Assembly: GCA_963930775.1 (NCBI GenBank)
Contig: OZ005696.1
Location: forward strand, 7,130,001-7,194,000
DNA length: 64,000 nucleotides
Direction: 5' to 3'
Origin: Cliona cf. orientalis
Taxonomy: Eukaryota > Porifera > Demospongiae > Clionaida > Clionaidae
Positions 35,422 through 47,319 of this stretch are shown here, piece by piece. Under the pieces are notes generated by a model. The model did no database searches. It was not told the origin of the DNA and saw only the letters and a list, made by a program, of their open reading frames with translations. A program made the translations under genes and the position numbers. Position 1 is the first letter of the stretch, and each line of letters opens with the position of its first letter.

Positions 35422-35521
35422 TAATTAGTGGGCGTGGCTTAAATTTTTCGCGCGCAACATGTCGTACTATCTTGGTCCCCTCACCTTCCTTCAGGATGCT
35501 TCCGCCGCCTATGTATTATAA

Positions 35522-35769
35522 GGCCACACAAATTTGATTGTTAGTTTCTCGTCACCGCCCGCGTCTGTTTCAACCTACCGCTTCTGCCTTCATTATTGCC
35601 TTGAAACGCCAGCCACACCTCTTTTTTGCTAATTATTTGGGCGGTTCCAGGAAACCACACCCTAAAAATGCCATAATATTGAACAATGAATAATGAATAA
35701 TGACCGCCCGCCCGCATAGAAATATAAAAACGGGTTGGACGAGAAACTAACAATGTAGTTTGATTGGCC
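35522..35769. mobile_element. PIF/Harbinger-like MITE D (TAA duplication)
   Basis: 248 bp; the ends start GGCCACACAAATTTGATTGT and, inverted, GGCCAATCAAACTACATTGT, both running into TAGTTTCTCGTC. TAA at 35519-35521 and 35770-35772. Contains CCGCCCGC tracts at both sides. Confidence 0.82.
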
Positions 35770-36026
35770 TAATCAACAAAGTGTAGGCAAGTTGCAGCCG
35801 CTATGTGCACTGCGGCTATAGCTATAGACTACTTAATTAATAATCCAGTAAGTACCGGTAACTATAGCTACAAAGAGGGTAAACTGAGGATGTACAATAG
35901 TACAATTAAGGTGTTTACAATTAGGAATCTGAAAAATTCGAGATTATTTTCCGGGGTAATATCTATGATTTTATATATAACGGGAGCCTATACCAGATAG
36001 CTACCATTATTGCAGTAGTTTAAAGT

Positions 36027-38511
36027 ATGACTCAGAGTACAAATACCACTTTGATAGTAGGCACTCTGCTCCTACTATCTTCATTAGTCCTGCAAGGACA
36101 CTCTCTTACATGCGATAACTCTGAAGATGTGGCAATTGCTGATGCTTGCTACAAACTTGATGAGCAACTGCAATATGCACTGCTGCAAGACAAAGGAAAT
36201 TTGCATCGACTGAGAAAGGCCTTTTTCTATGCTCCCAATGCTCGCCCAGTGTTGTTGAGAGTTATCTACAACGTGACGTACGCAGAGGATGCCACACTGC
36301 GAGCTGCTTACTGTACCAATGATACAAATTCTGGAAATGAACTATCAATCAATGACACTATTAGCACTCTAGGCTGGACATCAACAGGAGTTTTTACAGT
36401 TTTCCACCCGTTAATTATAAACTTTATGCAAATACAACTGCCATTTGTGCTGATGACTGTGCTCTATCACATATTCAATGCCATAAACCCTGAGGGGAGT
36501 GGACCAGAAGCAGCTACCTTCCTGTGGAATGGAGGCTATGACCTTCCAACTCTTCGTCTAAACCTGCACTTCACAAATTTGACCTGCATTCCTAGTGAAG
36601 ACTTGTTTAGTTCTGTTTTGAATGATTTCAACTCATTGGTGAGTATTACTAAGAAGAATGAGCCTTCTTCACTTGCTCACATTTTATCGAGTCCAAAACC
36701 CTCGGCGCGTTGCATGGCTATACACGTTTCAGTGTTGCACCCAAAAAAGGGGATAAAGGGCTGGGGTGAGGATATTATGGGCCAGAGATAAGGCTATTGC
36801 AATGTTATACTTGCACACCAGTATAATTGTTCAAGGTTCAACGGTTCACAGCAACAACAACCCTGGTGTGTCGAATCGAACTCTGCACTGTGGTGCAACT
36901 GCCAATATAGCGTGTGATACGGAATGTTCTTACGCCGAGTAAAGTCATGCAAAGTCATAAAGTCAAGAAGCTTTGAATTAGCAAACAGTGATGCCAAAAC
37001 TGGCTAACAAAGCGTTTTTGGCGAAATCCACACAAATCCTGCCTTTTGAACACCATAAGGAACCTTATAACACCGCACTTGACTCGCAAACCGGTGAGGT
37101 ATGTGGCAGCTAAGCTTGGTATAGCAGACAGATACACACACAGAACGACTACGTGGCGTAACCCTGACGTATGTGCCAAAGGTATAATATAGGTAGCAGC
37201 TATATATACCTATGCGTCATAACAGGTACTATTACTATATAAGATTCTGGGGAGATTTGTATTATTGACTGCACCCACCCTTGCATGGTACTACTCGCAT
37301 AAAACTTTTTAAGGAAATAGCAAAATTAATAGCTAGCTAATTTTTTTATTATTGTAATAAATTTATTGTTTTAGCTACGAATCTACGCAGGAAGAGAAAT
37401 TACAGGAATTATTCAAGATGATGGAAATACTCGTTTTGTTGGATTCTCGTTACCAAGTTCAAGTGTTTCTTCAGATCATACAACAGCTGAGTCAGATTTT
37501 TGGCTGTATATAGTTTATGTACTCAGCACATTCGCACTGTATGTAGTATGTCTCACAACATTATTCTTAATCGTGGCCAGTAGTGAACAAAACGGCATAA
37601 AATCTTTCATTAAAGATAACCCAGAGGTATTGAAAGCCACAACCATTGTGATTAGCAGCTTTGTAGTTGTGGAGATTCTTGCAGAGCTTGTTATGGCAAT
37701 TATTTGGACAGTGAATGTGAAGCATCACATCATTGGTTTCACAGTATTTGCAGCTGCCATTGCATATTACGGTCCTGGTGTATTCTCTGTATACAAAGTT
37801 GTAGAGAAACACTATCTATGCTATAAAAAAGTGAATGACAAATTAAACACCCTTAATAACAATAAAGTTAAAGAGATGAAGAATGATACTCGTTTTAAAT
37901 GTTTTGTGTGGATAACAGCCTACTTTGTGTATGTCATTCTGTATTCCTTTTTTCCTGCTTTTGTGCTTGCATTTGCCTATCCAACAAGAGTCATAACTAT
38001 TTTTGCCTTCATGGCTACATTCTTGGTTTTATCCATTGTTTATCTCACTACTTACTTAAAAAAGAATCTCATTTTGAAAATCTGTGGTCACTCCATAATT
38101 GGGTTCAAAAAAGATATATTTTCTATTATATTAATAATTTTACTTCTTTACTTTTTTATGCTTATTTTTGCACTCCTTTACTCTCTTGTGATCGGGAGAG
38201 CCTCTGTTGTTAGTTCAGCCCCTCTTGCTCTTCTCTCTCTCCTTCCTTCCATTTTAATCTCTATTGCAGCTTGGGTGATGAAATCCACTATAATGCTAAA
38301 AAGCAATAATGATACCAATAACCATGGAAAAGATGAAGAAATTCAAGATGGAGTTGATAATATGCAGACAATGGTTGAGGAAAGGCATGGCAGAGAAGAA
38401 ATGGAAATAGAAGGGGCAAGTCAAGATGGAAAAGTAATTACCATAACCAAGCGGTTACGACAGAAAAGAGAAAGTTATGACAATGAAAAGGAACTAGATA
38501 CTAAAGTTTAA
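36027..38511 (+). CDS. orphan 7TM receptor-like protein, copy 4
   Basis: Exons 36027-36638 and 37375-38511 (donor TTG|GTGAGT, acceptor TTTTAG|CTACGA, phase 0); 582 aa; intron 736 bp. Signal peptide MTQSTNTTLIVGTLLLLSSL, almost identical to copy 2, and an upstream block also like copy 2. The ectodomain keeps CDNSEDVAIADACYKL, AYCTND and LTCIPS. The loop between segments 3 and 4 is private (KVNDKLNTLNNNKVKEMKND), as is the one between segments 5 and 6 (NLILKICGHSIIGFKKD). The tail lacks RRIS and ends KELDTKV, similar to copy 1 (KQDTKV). Confidence 0.8.
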
Positions 38512-39830
38512 CTGAGATTATAGGTCCATATACTACTAATATAATAATATTATATAGGCCTATACAATTATGATTGACTGAAAGACTTAGTATTATTGTG
38601 TAGTTTAGTATAGTAGATATATATATTATAGTTTTATAGTTCTTAATTGTTATGGAACTATAGCATGCAGTATATATATTAATTATAGTGGTTAGTTTTA
38701 GCATCTATATTCAGGATAGCTATAATTATTTGCATTTTCTTTTGATTGCCTCAGTTGTACACACTACCTATCCCATCATTGTTCTCATAACTCAGTCTCT
38801 AAATTTGTTTGTGAATAGCGAACTGGCATATTTGCACGTAGCTACTCTATATACTAGTCTTACAATGTCATGTGATTTTTCCATGTCAGAGATAAATTAA
38901 AAGTCTATAATAATTATGATCCACTTGTTTCAGTTTTTTTTTTCATCTGTATATGACACGAATTGAAGCGCTATATATAACGTATGAGTTTTGGTTTAGG
39001 ACCGGTGTATTTGCATTGCATGCATGTGATATTATAATATATAATTATAGCAAGTCAAGTCTGACTCAGTGAGAGATGCATTTGAATCTATAATTATACA
39101 TACATCAGATCCAGATCCTTATGAAAATTATAAATGTGCTAGCTGGAAAGGGGATCACCAAAAAATAAAGCATGAAGAAGTTAATTAATGGCAACTGTAT
39201 AAAAATTTATTATTCTTCTTAGCGTAGTACATGCCATTGCAGCAGACTGAGTGATAGAGCCTATACTATTAGTACGTGTATAGGCAAGTTACAGCCACTA
39301 TGTGCACTGGCTACTGTTTAATTTTCAGCAATTTTTGGATCATTAAGCATGGAGGAAAGTAATTTTATCGTCTGAATTTTTCAGATTCCTAATTGTAAAC
39401 AACTTAATTATTGTATTATTGGGCATGTATATACGTGCTCAATTTATCCTCCTCTGCATCATTCTTGAGCACGTAGCTACAATAATTAGCTACTCACTAG
39501 ATCATTAATTAGAGACTATTTCAATTAGGTAAAGGGTGCTGAATAATTTTAAGAAGGGCCAAATTTTAGAAGTACAATACTAAAACAATAATTATAATCT
39601 CATGCATTGCTACCGAATTGCAGGTTGCATTCCTTTAGTCAGGAGATAGCTAGCAAAGTGTGCATGACTCACCCTGCAAACAGCAATGACTAACATTTCG
39701 GGTGGTTAGTTGGTGCGGGGATTAGATGTAGTCTATATGCACACACATAGCTACCTCTTTATCTCCTGGGCTCCTGCCTCTTGGGCTCTCTCTCAGCCTC
39801 TTGGGACGGCTCTCCGCGCTCTCTATTCAG
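38512..39830. other. intergenic downstream of receptor copy 4
   Basis: AT-rich; 3' flank words similar to copies 2, 3 and 5. No gene supported. Confidence 0.4.
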
Positions 39831-39833
39831 TGG

Positions 39834-40273
39834 CGTAGGAAGATGTTTTTGAGCAGGGGGGCTGAAAGTAAGCAGGTGAAGACTCGCTTTACGCGCGCAT
39901 AGCGCGCGAAAGCTAGCGGGGTATGGGGGCATGCTCCCCCAGGAAAATATTGGAGTTTTAGACCTTCTGAGAGCTTTTTTAGTGCATTTTCGAGGACATT
40001 CTGGACTCTTAGCTTGTCACATGTGAACACAGATCAGTAGTGACTACTGATCTGTGTTCACATGTGACAATTATTGATATCTACACACCGTGGGGCTAAG
40101 ATACACCACAATCATGAATAACTCAACCCTGATTGTGGCAACAGATGAAAAAGAAAAGTGCAAACTTCAGAGGGTGAGCCCCACCCCCTGGCTTGTACAG
40201 CAGTCTAAAAATCAGAGGGGCTCTGCCCCCCCAATCTTATGACTGGGGGGGGCAATTGCCCCCCCAGCCCCCC
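39834..40273. mobile_element. hAT-like non-autonomous element (CAGTGGCGTA ends)
   Basis: Left CAGTGGCGTAGGAA and right, inverted, CACTGGCGTAAGAACC; CTATT flanks both ends. G/C-run-rich termini (GGGGGCATGCTCCCCC; a C run near the right end). Contains the 57-bp palindrome at 40014. No coding capacity. Confidence 0.65.
40014..40070. repeat. 57-bp near-perfect palindrome
   Basis: Arms 40014-40041 and 40043-40070 are exact reverse complements (28 nt each) around a single G. The arm starts TTGTCACATGTGAACACAG and ends ATCAGTAGT. It would extrude as a cruciform with almost no loop. Confidence 0.95.
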
Positions 40274-40439
40274 TGGTTCTTACGCCAGTGCTATTGTCTC
40301 TCTCTATAGCTACTCTCAATCCCTAGAGCTCCTATTAATGACAGGGATGTATGGAATGGCAGTGGGAAAATTGCTGACTCACCCAGTGAGTCACTGGCCC
40401 AATTATGGTGCTAGCTACATTACAAAAATTTTGTACATA

Positions 40440-40760
40440 CCTTGTACTACTCTATTAGATATACAATACAGGTACAGCACATTATTTCAGTTAGCATACA
40501 TGCACAATACATGTACAGTAGCCCCAAATATACATGACATTGTGGATATTGTAGTGCACCTGTCTCTAGTAGAAGTATAGTCAGCGCATCCAACATGTCA
40601 ACGATCTTTACCAGTTCATATACTTTGCCACTCGTACGATCGTGCGCATGAGCAGAAAGCACAAGCATATTATTGTTGTCGCGACGTCGATAGGCGTGGC
40701 TACGGTAGCCAACAAAAGGCACTATTTGTGACGCTCGTGCACCGTGTCCCTGGCCCTCGA
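40440..40760. repeat. second copy of the 24300-24620 segment
   Basis: Same blocks as 24300-24620, lying upstream of the guanine deaminase exon. Confidence 0.65.
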
Positions 40761-41272
40761 TTTGAAGCATACTGAAGCCAGTTTTTTTCGCATTCGATTG
40801 ATTCGTTATGCTTACGAGTCGCTTACTAATAGATGCCTACATCTCGAGATTGGGCCGGTGACGACCTATACCTCGGTATACACCGTGGGAGGGACAACGC
40901 ATAATAGAAAAGATTGACATACTATAGTGGATTATGTGATTGAATTTGATGAGTTTCAGCAAGGGAAGGTATGTGGATATTGAATTTATTTATCCATAGA
41001 TTATATTATAGTATAGAGACTAGGTAGGCGCATGGTGCTGGGTAGGCACAGGTGAATTGTATAAGATCATTAGTCTATAGGATTAGCTAGATTGTTGGAT
41101 ATTTACTATCTATACTGTAGCAGTCATCTGGCAGGGAATGGGGTAGGCTGCCAGTGAATGGGGGGCACATGCATGCACCGTTCACCACAATCTCTTTTCA
41201 ATTTGAAGTATTGGTATATATAAAATGAACTCTATAGGCATTCCTATCATTGATTAATTCACTCTTTTCCAG

Positions 41273-41426
41273 TCAATTTCTCCTCCCTGGCTTGGTGGAC
41301 ACTCACATCCATGCCCCTCAATATGTGAACTCTGGAGTTGGCTATGATAAGATGCTTATGGATTGGTTGGACGCCTACACCTTCCCAGCTGAAGCTAGCC
41401 TAAGGGATGTCTACCCAAAAGTTGTA
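41273..41426 (+). pseudogene. GDA: orphan guanine deaminase exon
   Basis: A single 154-bp exon bounded by CTTTTCCAG|T and GTTGTA|GTGAGC. It encodes QFLLPGLVDTHIHAPQY, then WLDAYTFPAEASL and DVYPKVV, the metal-binding HxH region of guanine deaminase (guanine to xanthine, amidohydrolase family). The reading frame and HxH are intact, but no other guanine deaminase exon is seen on either side within the window. The next gene is a receptor copy. Best read as an exon carried in by duplication. A gene with very long introns is less likely. Confidence 0.7.
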
Positions 41427-41516
41427 GTGAGCCAATCCACCTATGATAATTGCTATGCACGTAGACATGTAATAATTTTTACACATTGAGATAGCCTGCT
41501 GGAAAGAATCAACGGC

Positions 41517-41705
41517 TACCATAAATCGCGAATATTTCGTGTCTAAAATATTTCATGCGATAATTTTTCGCGTTAAATAATTTCGGACAAACGACCCTGT
41601 ACCGCATTGTCGTTAACATTGGGCATGTATTTCATGCCTTTAATTTTCGCACAAACCATGCTGTCTGAAAATATTTTAACATCGAAACATTCGCGATTTA
41701 CGGTA
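41517..41705. mobile_element. 189-bp MITE with TACCRTAAATCGCGAA ends
   Basis: Left TACCATAAATCGCGAATATTTCG is matched by the inverted right end TACCGTAAATCGCGAATGTTTCG; both continue into AAAATATTT. No coding capacity. Confidence 0.8.
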
Positions 41706-42194
41706 CTTCAGTGAGAGTATAATTACATTTATAATCCGTACACTTAATTGCTCCTTCGGAGCCTTCGTATGATAGTATGATATCTATGATCGATCCAGCG
41801 GAGCACTAGCGCTGCACGCGCTAGCGAATAGCTCGCCTATGCCTAGTGCCTTACCGTTCCTCGAGCCTTGCACCTTCATATCCATGATCGATCCAGCGCA
41901 TCGCTGCACGCGCTATAGTAGCTACGTAGCTCGCGATCGCCTAGGGCGCGGCCAAGCGCTGTCACATGACTTCACCATGGCAACACATTATTGTATCACA
42001 AAATGGGGTTATCAGACACACCCATTTGTTGTATACTTAAGACTCATTCCCATAGACTCTGCAATAACAACATAACTGATGTTGCACAGGAAGTGATGTT
42101 GCATATGCAATATATTTTGCCCAAGGGTAAAATGCAGTCACTCCTATAGAAATAAGGTTGAAATGCCCTCATGTTTTTGCCAGAAGGGTAATAC

Positions 42195-42350
42195 AACAAG
42201 TCAGTTATTACCCAAGAATGGTGCAACATGGGTTAGTTGCCCTCGGGCTGATGTTTCACTCGGGCTACGCCCTCGTGACAACATCCAGCCCTTGAGCAAC
42301 ATAACCCATGTTGCACCATTTCTTGGGTAATAACTATTACTTGTTAATGC
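42195..42350. repeat. hairpin insertion, ACCCAAGAATGGTGCAACATGG arms
   Basis: GTTATTACCCAAGAATGG near 42203 is complementary to CCATTTCTTGGGTAATAAC near 42316, and TGCAACATGGGTTA is complementary to TAACCCATGTTGCA. The loop contains CTCGGGCT repeats. It splits the interspersed repeat also seen at 15105-15340. Confidence 0.65.
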
Positions 42351-42939
42351 GCCGTACACACCCACTATTACGTAACTGTTGCCACTGCACTGGATTTATA
42401 TGAGAAGTAAGGTGAGAGGTGCAGACAGTCTTGAGCTAGCCCTGGAAATGAGAAAGAAAGAAAGAAAGAATGAGAAATGGCCATTTTTTTTGAACATCTG
42501 GTTCTGGCATTATATCCAATGATGAAATCTAATATACAATGTCATGTATCACAACATTGATGATTTATCGCTTTGCTTCTTCTATATACATGTTTGGATT
42601 CTAGACGATCACAAATTCACAATACCAGTTCAGTTGTCATATTATGCATGGTGTCGGATATCTGACGAATCCCAAACCAAATTATTCCCTAGCATAGGCA
42701 AATAGAATTCATCACCCTGGATATCAATCCTATCACGGTGTCAGCATTTCAAACTTGGGCCAGGATTAGCACATGTAGTGTTTCTAATTCCCTTTGATCC
42801 TACTCTTTCTTGTACTCGTATTAATTTTGTGAGATTTCCTATATCCACTCATGATCATGCGCCAAACTGAAATATTTTCGAGTATTCTGACTTCTACTAT
42901 AATTAATTGCCTCTATGTTAATAAAGCTTGTGATGACCT

Positions 42940-43190
42940 TATGCAATATGGAATAATGAATTTGCCCTAGCTTCTCTTCTTCCACCGCTGCTGTACTTGC
43001 TATCACCACTGCTCTGCTGGCCATGGCTGCTGACAGTGAACTCAGACTTAAGGGCTGGAGTCTGACTGAAGATGACTATTAGGCTGAAACAGTATAATAA
43101 TAATAATATTATGGTAACCTTATAAGCCCCTATTGTGAATTCTTCATACAGAATTGCAGTATTATTGATCATGCTTTACCACCTTTACCT
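42940..43190 (-). pseudogene. fragment of the RNF212-like gene 3' end
   Basis: GCTGCTGACAGTGAACT, GGCTGGAGTCTGACTG and AGGCTGAAA correspond to the start of the last exon and its acceptor in the RNF212-like gene (50990-51085). Flanking CTTCTTCCACCGCTGCTGT matches 50178-50200. The fragment is short and not translatable as an exon set. It shows that pieces of that gene were duplicated into the receptor array. Confidence 0.65.
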
Positions 43191-43577
43191 CCGAATAAAT
43201 GCATGCATGTGCTAGTATTCGATCAAATTGAAGGGACCATGATAATTATTATGCTTGTGTGTTCAAGCATGCCAAGAGACTTGTACATAGCTCAAACTAG
43301 CTGTCGTAAGGTCCTGGGCATATTAAAATAGCTATAGATAAGGGCTCCAAGCTCCTCCCCCTGCATGCATCCTGGACAAAGCCTGTTCCACCACAGTCCC
43401 CTCATGCACACTCCCTAGCCCTGCATCTGGCTAGCCATGAATAAGTGAAGGTAAGCAGATGTGTCAATAAAAATGTAAGTTTATTCACATTCTCTCAGAC
43501 AAAATATATTATTGTAATTATAATTATGGGACCACCCAAGACAACGTTTTAGTGATCCGTTTATTACACTATAAGTA

Positions 43578-43674
43578 TTGCTTAAGTGCACGAATATATC
43601 TAGATCAAGAAGTGGAAGAGGCAAATTTGCATGTGAACTCTGTGTATCCATCCTGAGTTTAATTTTAAATTAGC
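43578..43674 (+). promoter_or_regulatory. upstream block of receptor copy 5, shared with copy 1
   Basis: TATTGCTTAA, AGATCAAGAAGTG and TTGCATGTGAACTCTGTGTA recur in the same order as before copy 1. A short insertion (GAGTTTAATTTTAAATTA) lies just before the ATG. Confidence 0.5.
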
Positions 43675-45910
43675 ATGAAGAATACTGTTCTGATAGTGGG
43701 CTCTCTATTGCTTGCTTCATTAGTCCTGCAAGGACAATCTCTATGCGATCGCTCGGAAGATGTGGCAACTGCTGATGCTTGCTACAAACTAGATGAGCAA
43801 TTGCAATATGCACTGCTGCAAGACAAAGGAAATTTGCATCGATTAAGAAAGGCCTTTTTCTATGCTCCCAATGCTCACCCGGTGTTGTTGAGAGTTATCT
43901 ACAACGTGACATACGCAGAGGATGCCACACTGCAAGCTGCTTACTGCACCGATGATACAAACTCTGGTAATGAATTATCTATCAATGACACTATTATCAC
44001 TCTAGGCTGGACATCAACAGGAGTTTTTACTGTTTTCCACCCGTTAACTATAAACTTTATGCAAATTCAAGTTCCATTTGTGCTGATGACTGTGTTGTAC
44101 CACATATTCAATGCTATAAACCCTGAGGGTAGTGGACCAGAAGCAGCTACCTTCCTGTGGAATGGAGGCTATGACCTTCCAACTCTTCGTCTAAACCTAC
44201 ACTTCACAAATTTGACCTGCATTCCCAGCGAAGATTTGTTTAATTCCGTTGTGAATGATTTCAACTCATTGGTGAGTATCATAATATTATTGCTTACTTT
44301 TTGTATAAATAAACTTTTATTGGTATTATCCTCTACCACACTTAAACAAACATACAATGTCATGTGCATGTATAGCGACATGTTTGAGTGTGGTATATAA
44401 TAATATTATTATATAGGATAATGCCAATAATAAAATGTTTCTCTGCATGGATCTAAACATGATCATATTGTAGTATATGCATATTACAGATACTAGTACT
44501 GGTCCGGCCCAAACTGTTACATGCACTGAACTTACAGCAATAGTATTATGTTATAGGTACATAGCTAGCTAACTGAGAATCGTGATAAATATTATTATTA
44601 GGATTCAGGTTGGGGAGATTTTGTATTTTTGATTGCACCTACCCTCAAATATAGCTACCTCAGACAATTATTCAAGGAAATAGCTTATTTATTACTATAA
44701 TATAATTGTTGTAATACATTTTGGTTGCATGTTTTAGCTACGAATCTACGCAGGAAGAGAAAATGCAGGAATTATTCAAGATAGTGGAAATACTCGTTTT
44801 GTTGGATTCTCGTTACCAAGTTCAAGTGTTTCTCCGGACCGTACAACAGCTGAGTCAGATTTTTGGCTGTACATAGTTTATGTACTGAGCACATTTGTAC
44901 TGTATGTATCGTGTCTCACAACATTATTCTTTCTTGTGTCCAAAAGTGCTGAAAGTGGCGTAAAATCTTTCGCTAAAGATAACCCAGAGGTACTGAAAGC
45001 TACGATCATTGTGATTGGGAGCTTTGTAGTTGTGGAGATTCTTGCAGAGTTTATTATGGCAATTATTTGGACAGCGAATGCGAAGCATCACTTCATTGGT
45101 TTCACTGTATTCATTGCTGCCATTGCATATTATGGTCCTGGTATATTTTCAGTATACAAAGTTATAAGGAAATGTCATCTATATATATATCGCAAAAAAG
45201 AAAAAATGCATGACGGAATTATGTACGACTTAAATGTACAGTCCTCTATCAATGAAGGTAAATGCAACATAGATATTGAAGAGGTGAAGATTGATACACT
45301 TTTTAAATGTTTTGTGTGGATAACAGCCTACTTTGCATATGTTATTCTATACTCATTTTTTCCTGCTTTTGTGCTAGCATTTGCCTATCCAACTAGAGTC
45401 ATAACTATTTTTGCCTTCATGGCTACATTCTTGGTTTTATCTATTGTCTACCTCACTACTTATATAAAGAAAGGTGTCACTTTGAAAATTTTAAAAGATA
45501 AGAATCCATTTATAGTTAGCTTTACAAAAGTTATAATCTCCATTATACTGATTATTTTACTGCTTTACTTTTTTCTGCTAATTTTTGCACTTCTTTATGC
45601 TCTCGTGATCGGGAGAGCCTCTGTCGTTAGTTCAGCTCCCCTTGCTGTTCTCTCCCTCCTTCCTTCCATTTTAATCTCTATCGCGGCCTGGGTGATGAAA
45701 TCCACTATGCTAAAAAACGATAATGATACAAATAGCCATGGAAAAAGTGAGAAGTTATTAAGGCGTATCAGCAAAAAGAAATCGAAAAAACATGGTACAA
45801 ATGAAGTCGAAGAAAATCAAGATGGAGTTAATGCACAAGATGAGGAAAGACATGGAAGAGAAGAAATGGAAGAGGCAGGTCAAAATAGAGAATCTGATTC
45901 TGAAGTATAA
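43675..45910 (+). CDS. orphan 7TM receptor-like protein, copy 5 (shortest intron)
   Basis: Exons 43675-44271 and 44738-45910 (donor TTG|GTGAGT, acceptor GTTTTAG|CTACGA, phase 0); 589 aa. Signal peptide MKNTVLIVGSLLLASLVLQG, then CDRSEDVATADACYKL, sequons NVTY, NDT and NLT, AYCTDD and LTCIPS. Seven hydrophobic segments in exon 2. The loop between segments 3 and 4 is the longest with that of copy 2 and shares NIDIEEVKID with it. The tail has RRIS and ends ESDSEV. The 466-bp intron has no transposon and aligns with both ends of the copy 2 intron, giving the ancestral layout. Exon 1 is closest to copy 1 at the signal peptide, while exon 2 is closest to copy 2, which suggests exchange between copies. 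Confidence 0.82.
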
Positions 45911-46189
45911 ATACCTTAACCAACTGGCGAAAGTTTTGATAACAAATTTAATAATAATATTATAGCCATGCTTAATATGGTATTAATATAATATATATAG
46001 GCCTACAAAATTACAAAAAAAATTAAATTTAATTAGTAGTAGCTATTATATAGGTATAGTTTTAGTTCTTATTACAGTAGATTGTTTTGTTTTTGTATAC
46101 GTATAGTATATAGTTTTAGCATCTATAATGTATTCAGGCTAGCTACACCGCATTTTCTTGATTGTCTCCGTTGCACATAATAATATTAA

Positions 46190-46358
46190 CGTAAATCTGG
46201 AAATTTTCGTTGTAAAAATATTTTCGTAGTCGATGGTGCCTACGAAAATTAATCTTACGAAAATTAGCATGCACTATTAACGCTAGTGCGGTAAGGGGTC
46301 ATTCCTACGAAAATATTTTTACACGAAAATTTATCATACGAAAGTTTCCAGATCTACG
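46190..46358. mobile_element. ~170-bp MITE, CGTARATCTGGAAA ends
   Basis: CGTAAATCTGGAAATTTTCG at the left is matched by the inverted right end CGTAGATCTGGAAACTTTCG, with CGAAAATATTTTTAC words on both sides. Non-coding; resembles the 41517 MITE in layout but not in sequence. Confidence 0.75.
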
Positions 46359-46794
46359 GCATATCTGTCCCACCATAGTTTTCACAATCCAGTGAATTGC
46401 AAGACTATAGCTAATATAAAATTAATTATGTTTATAAGTAATAAATTGGCCTATTTGCACGTACTATAGCTAGTCTTGTGACTTCCCATGAGAGATATCA
46501 TGAATAAAATAACTGCATACTCCATATACTATGATTATCATGAGACAAAAGATAATAGCTACTTGATGCATGCAAGTATGCCAGTTTGATTGTTACTCAC
46601 CAACTTGACTAATAATATATTATAGCTATATTATGATAACTTAACCCACATTGTGATAATGTCATGACCCATCAGATTCTTATGAAAAATAATGTGAATC
46701 AGAGAAAGGGGACCATGTGCACCCATGCAAAATTAAAAGCATGAGGTTGATTAATGGCAGCTATATATATATATATACAGCCTGCATGCATGCA

Positions 46795-46820
46795 CCCCCC
46801 CCCCCCCCCCCCCCCCCCCC
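46795..46820. repeat. poly-C run
   Basis: About 25 C in a row. Similar runs at about 30860 and 34560. Reading frames through them are artefacts. Confidence 0.9.
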
Positions 46821-47319
46821 CATTGAAAATCCTATGTATTTACTCTTATAGCCTGCATGCACACTGTCAGTGTGGGAGTAGCTACACAATCTGGAGTTGA
46901 AGTAATAATAATAATATAATTTATAGAGATAATATTTTTTATTATTAGCTCAGTTTCACTACTACATAATATTATAATCAACAAAGTGTATAGGCAAGTT
47001 GCAGCCGCTATGTGCACTGGCTATAGATAGCTATATAGACTGTTTAATTAATGATCCAGTGAGTAACTAGCTAAAAATTATGATGCAGAGGAGGGTAAAT
47101 TGGATTGAGCACATACAATAGCACAATTGAGTTGTTTACAATTAGGAATCTAGTAAAAAATTCAAACAATGAGATTAATTTTCCACATGCTAACGATCCG
47201 TACAAAGGAGGCAAGAAATCTAGACATATAGCTACCTGACAGTGTGCATAATCAAGCCATGACTATATAATTATACTTGGCTACCACAATGGCATTCCAA
47301 CACTGACAAAATTGGCAAG

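Larger units (their letters stand above)
34522..35512. mobile_element. element with ACATAGGCGGCGGAA ends
   Basis: ACATAGGCGGCGGAA at about 34522 is inverted at about 35498-35512. The interior contains a ~39-base C run, a nested CAGRGGCGGAGAT element and MITE C. No coding capacity. Superfamily not assigned. Confidence 0.6.
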
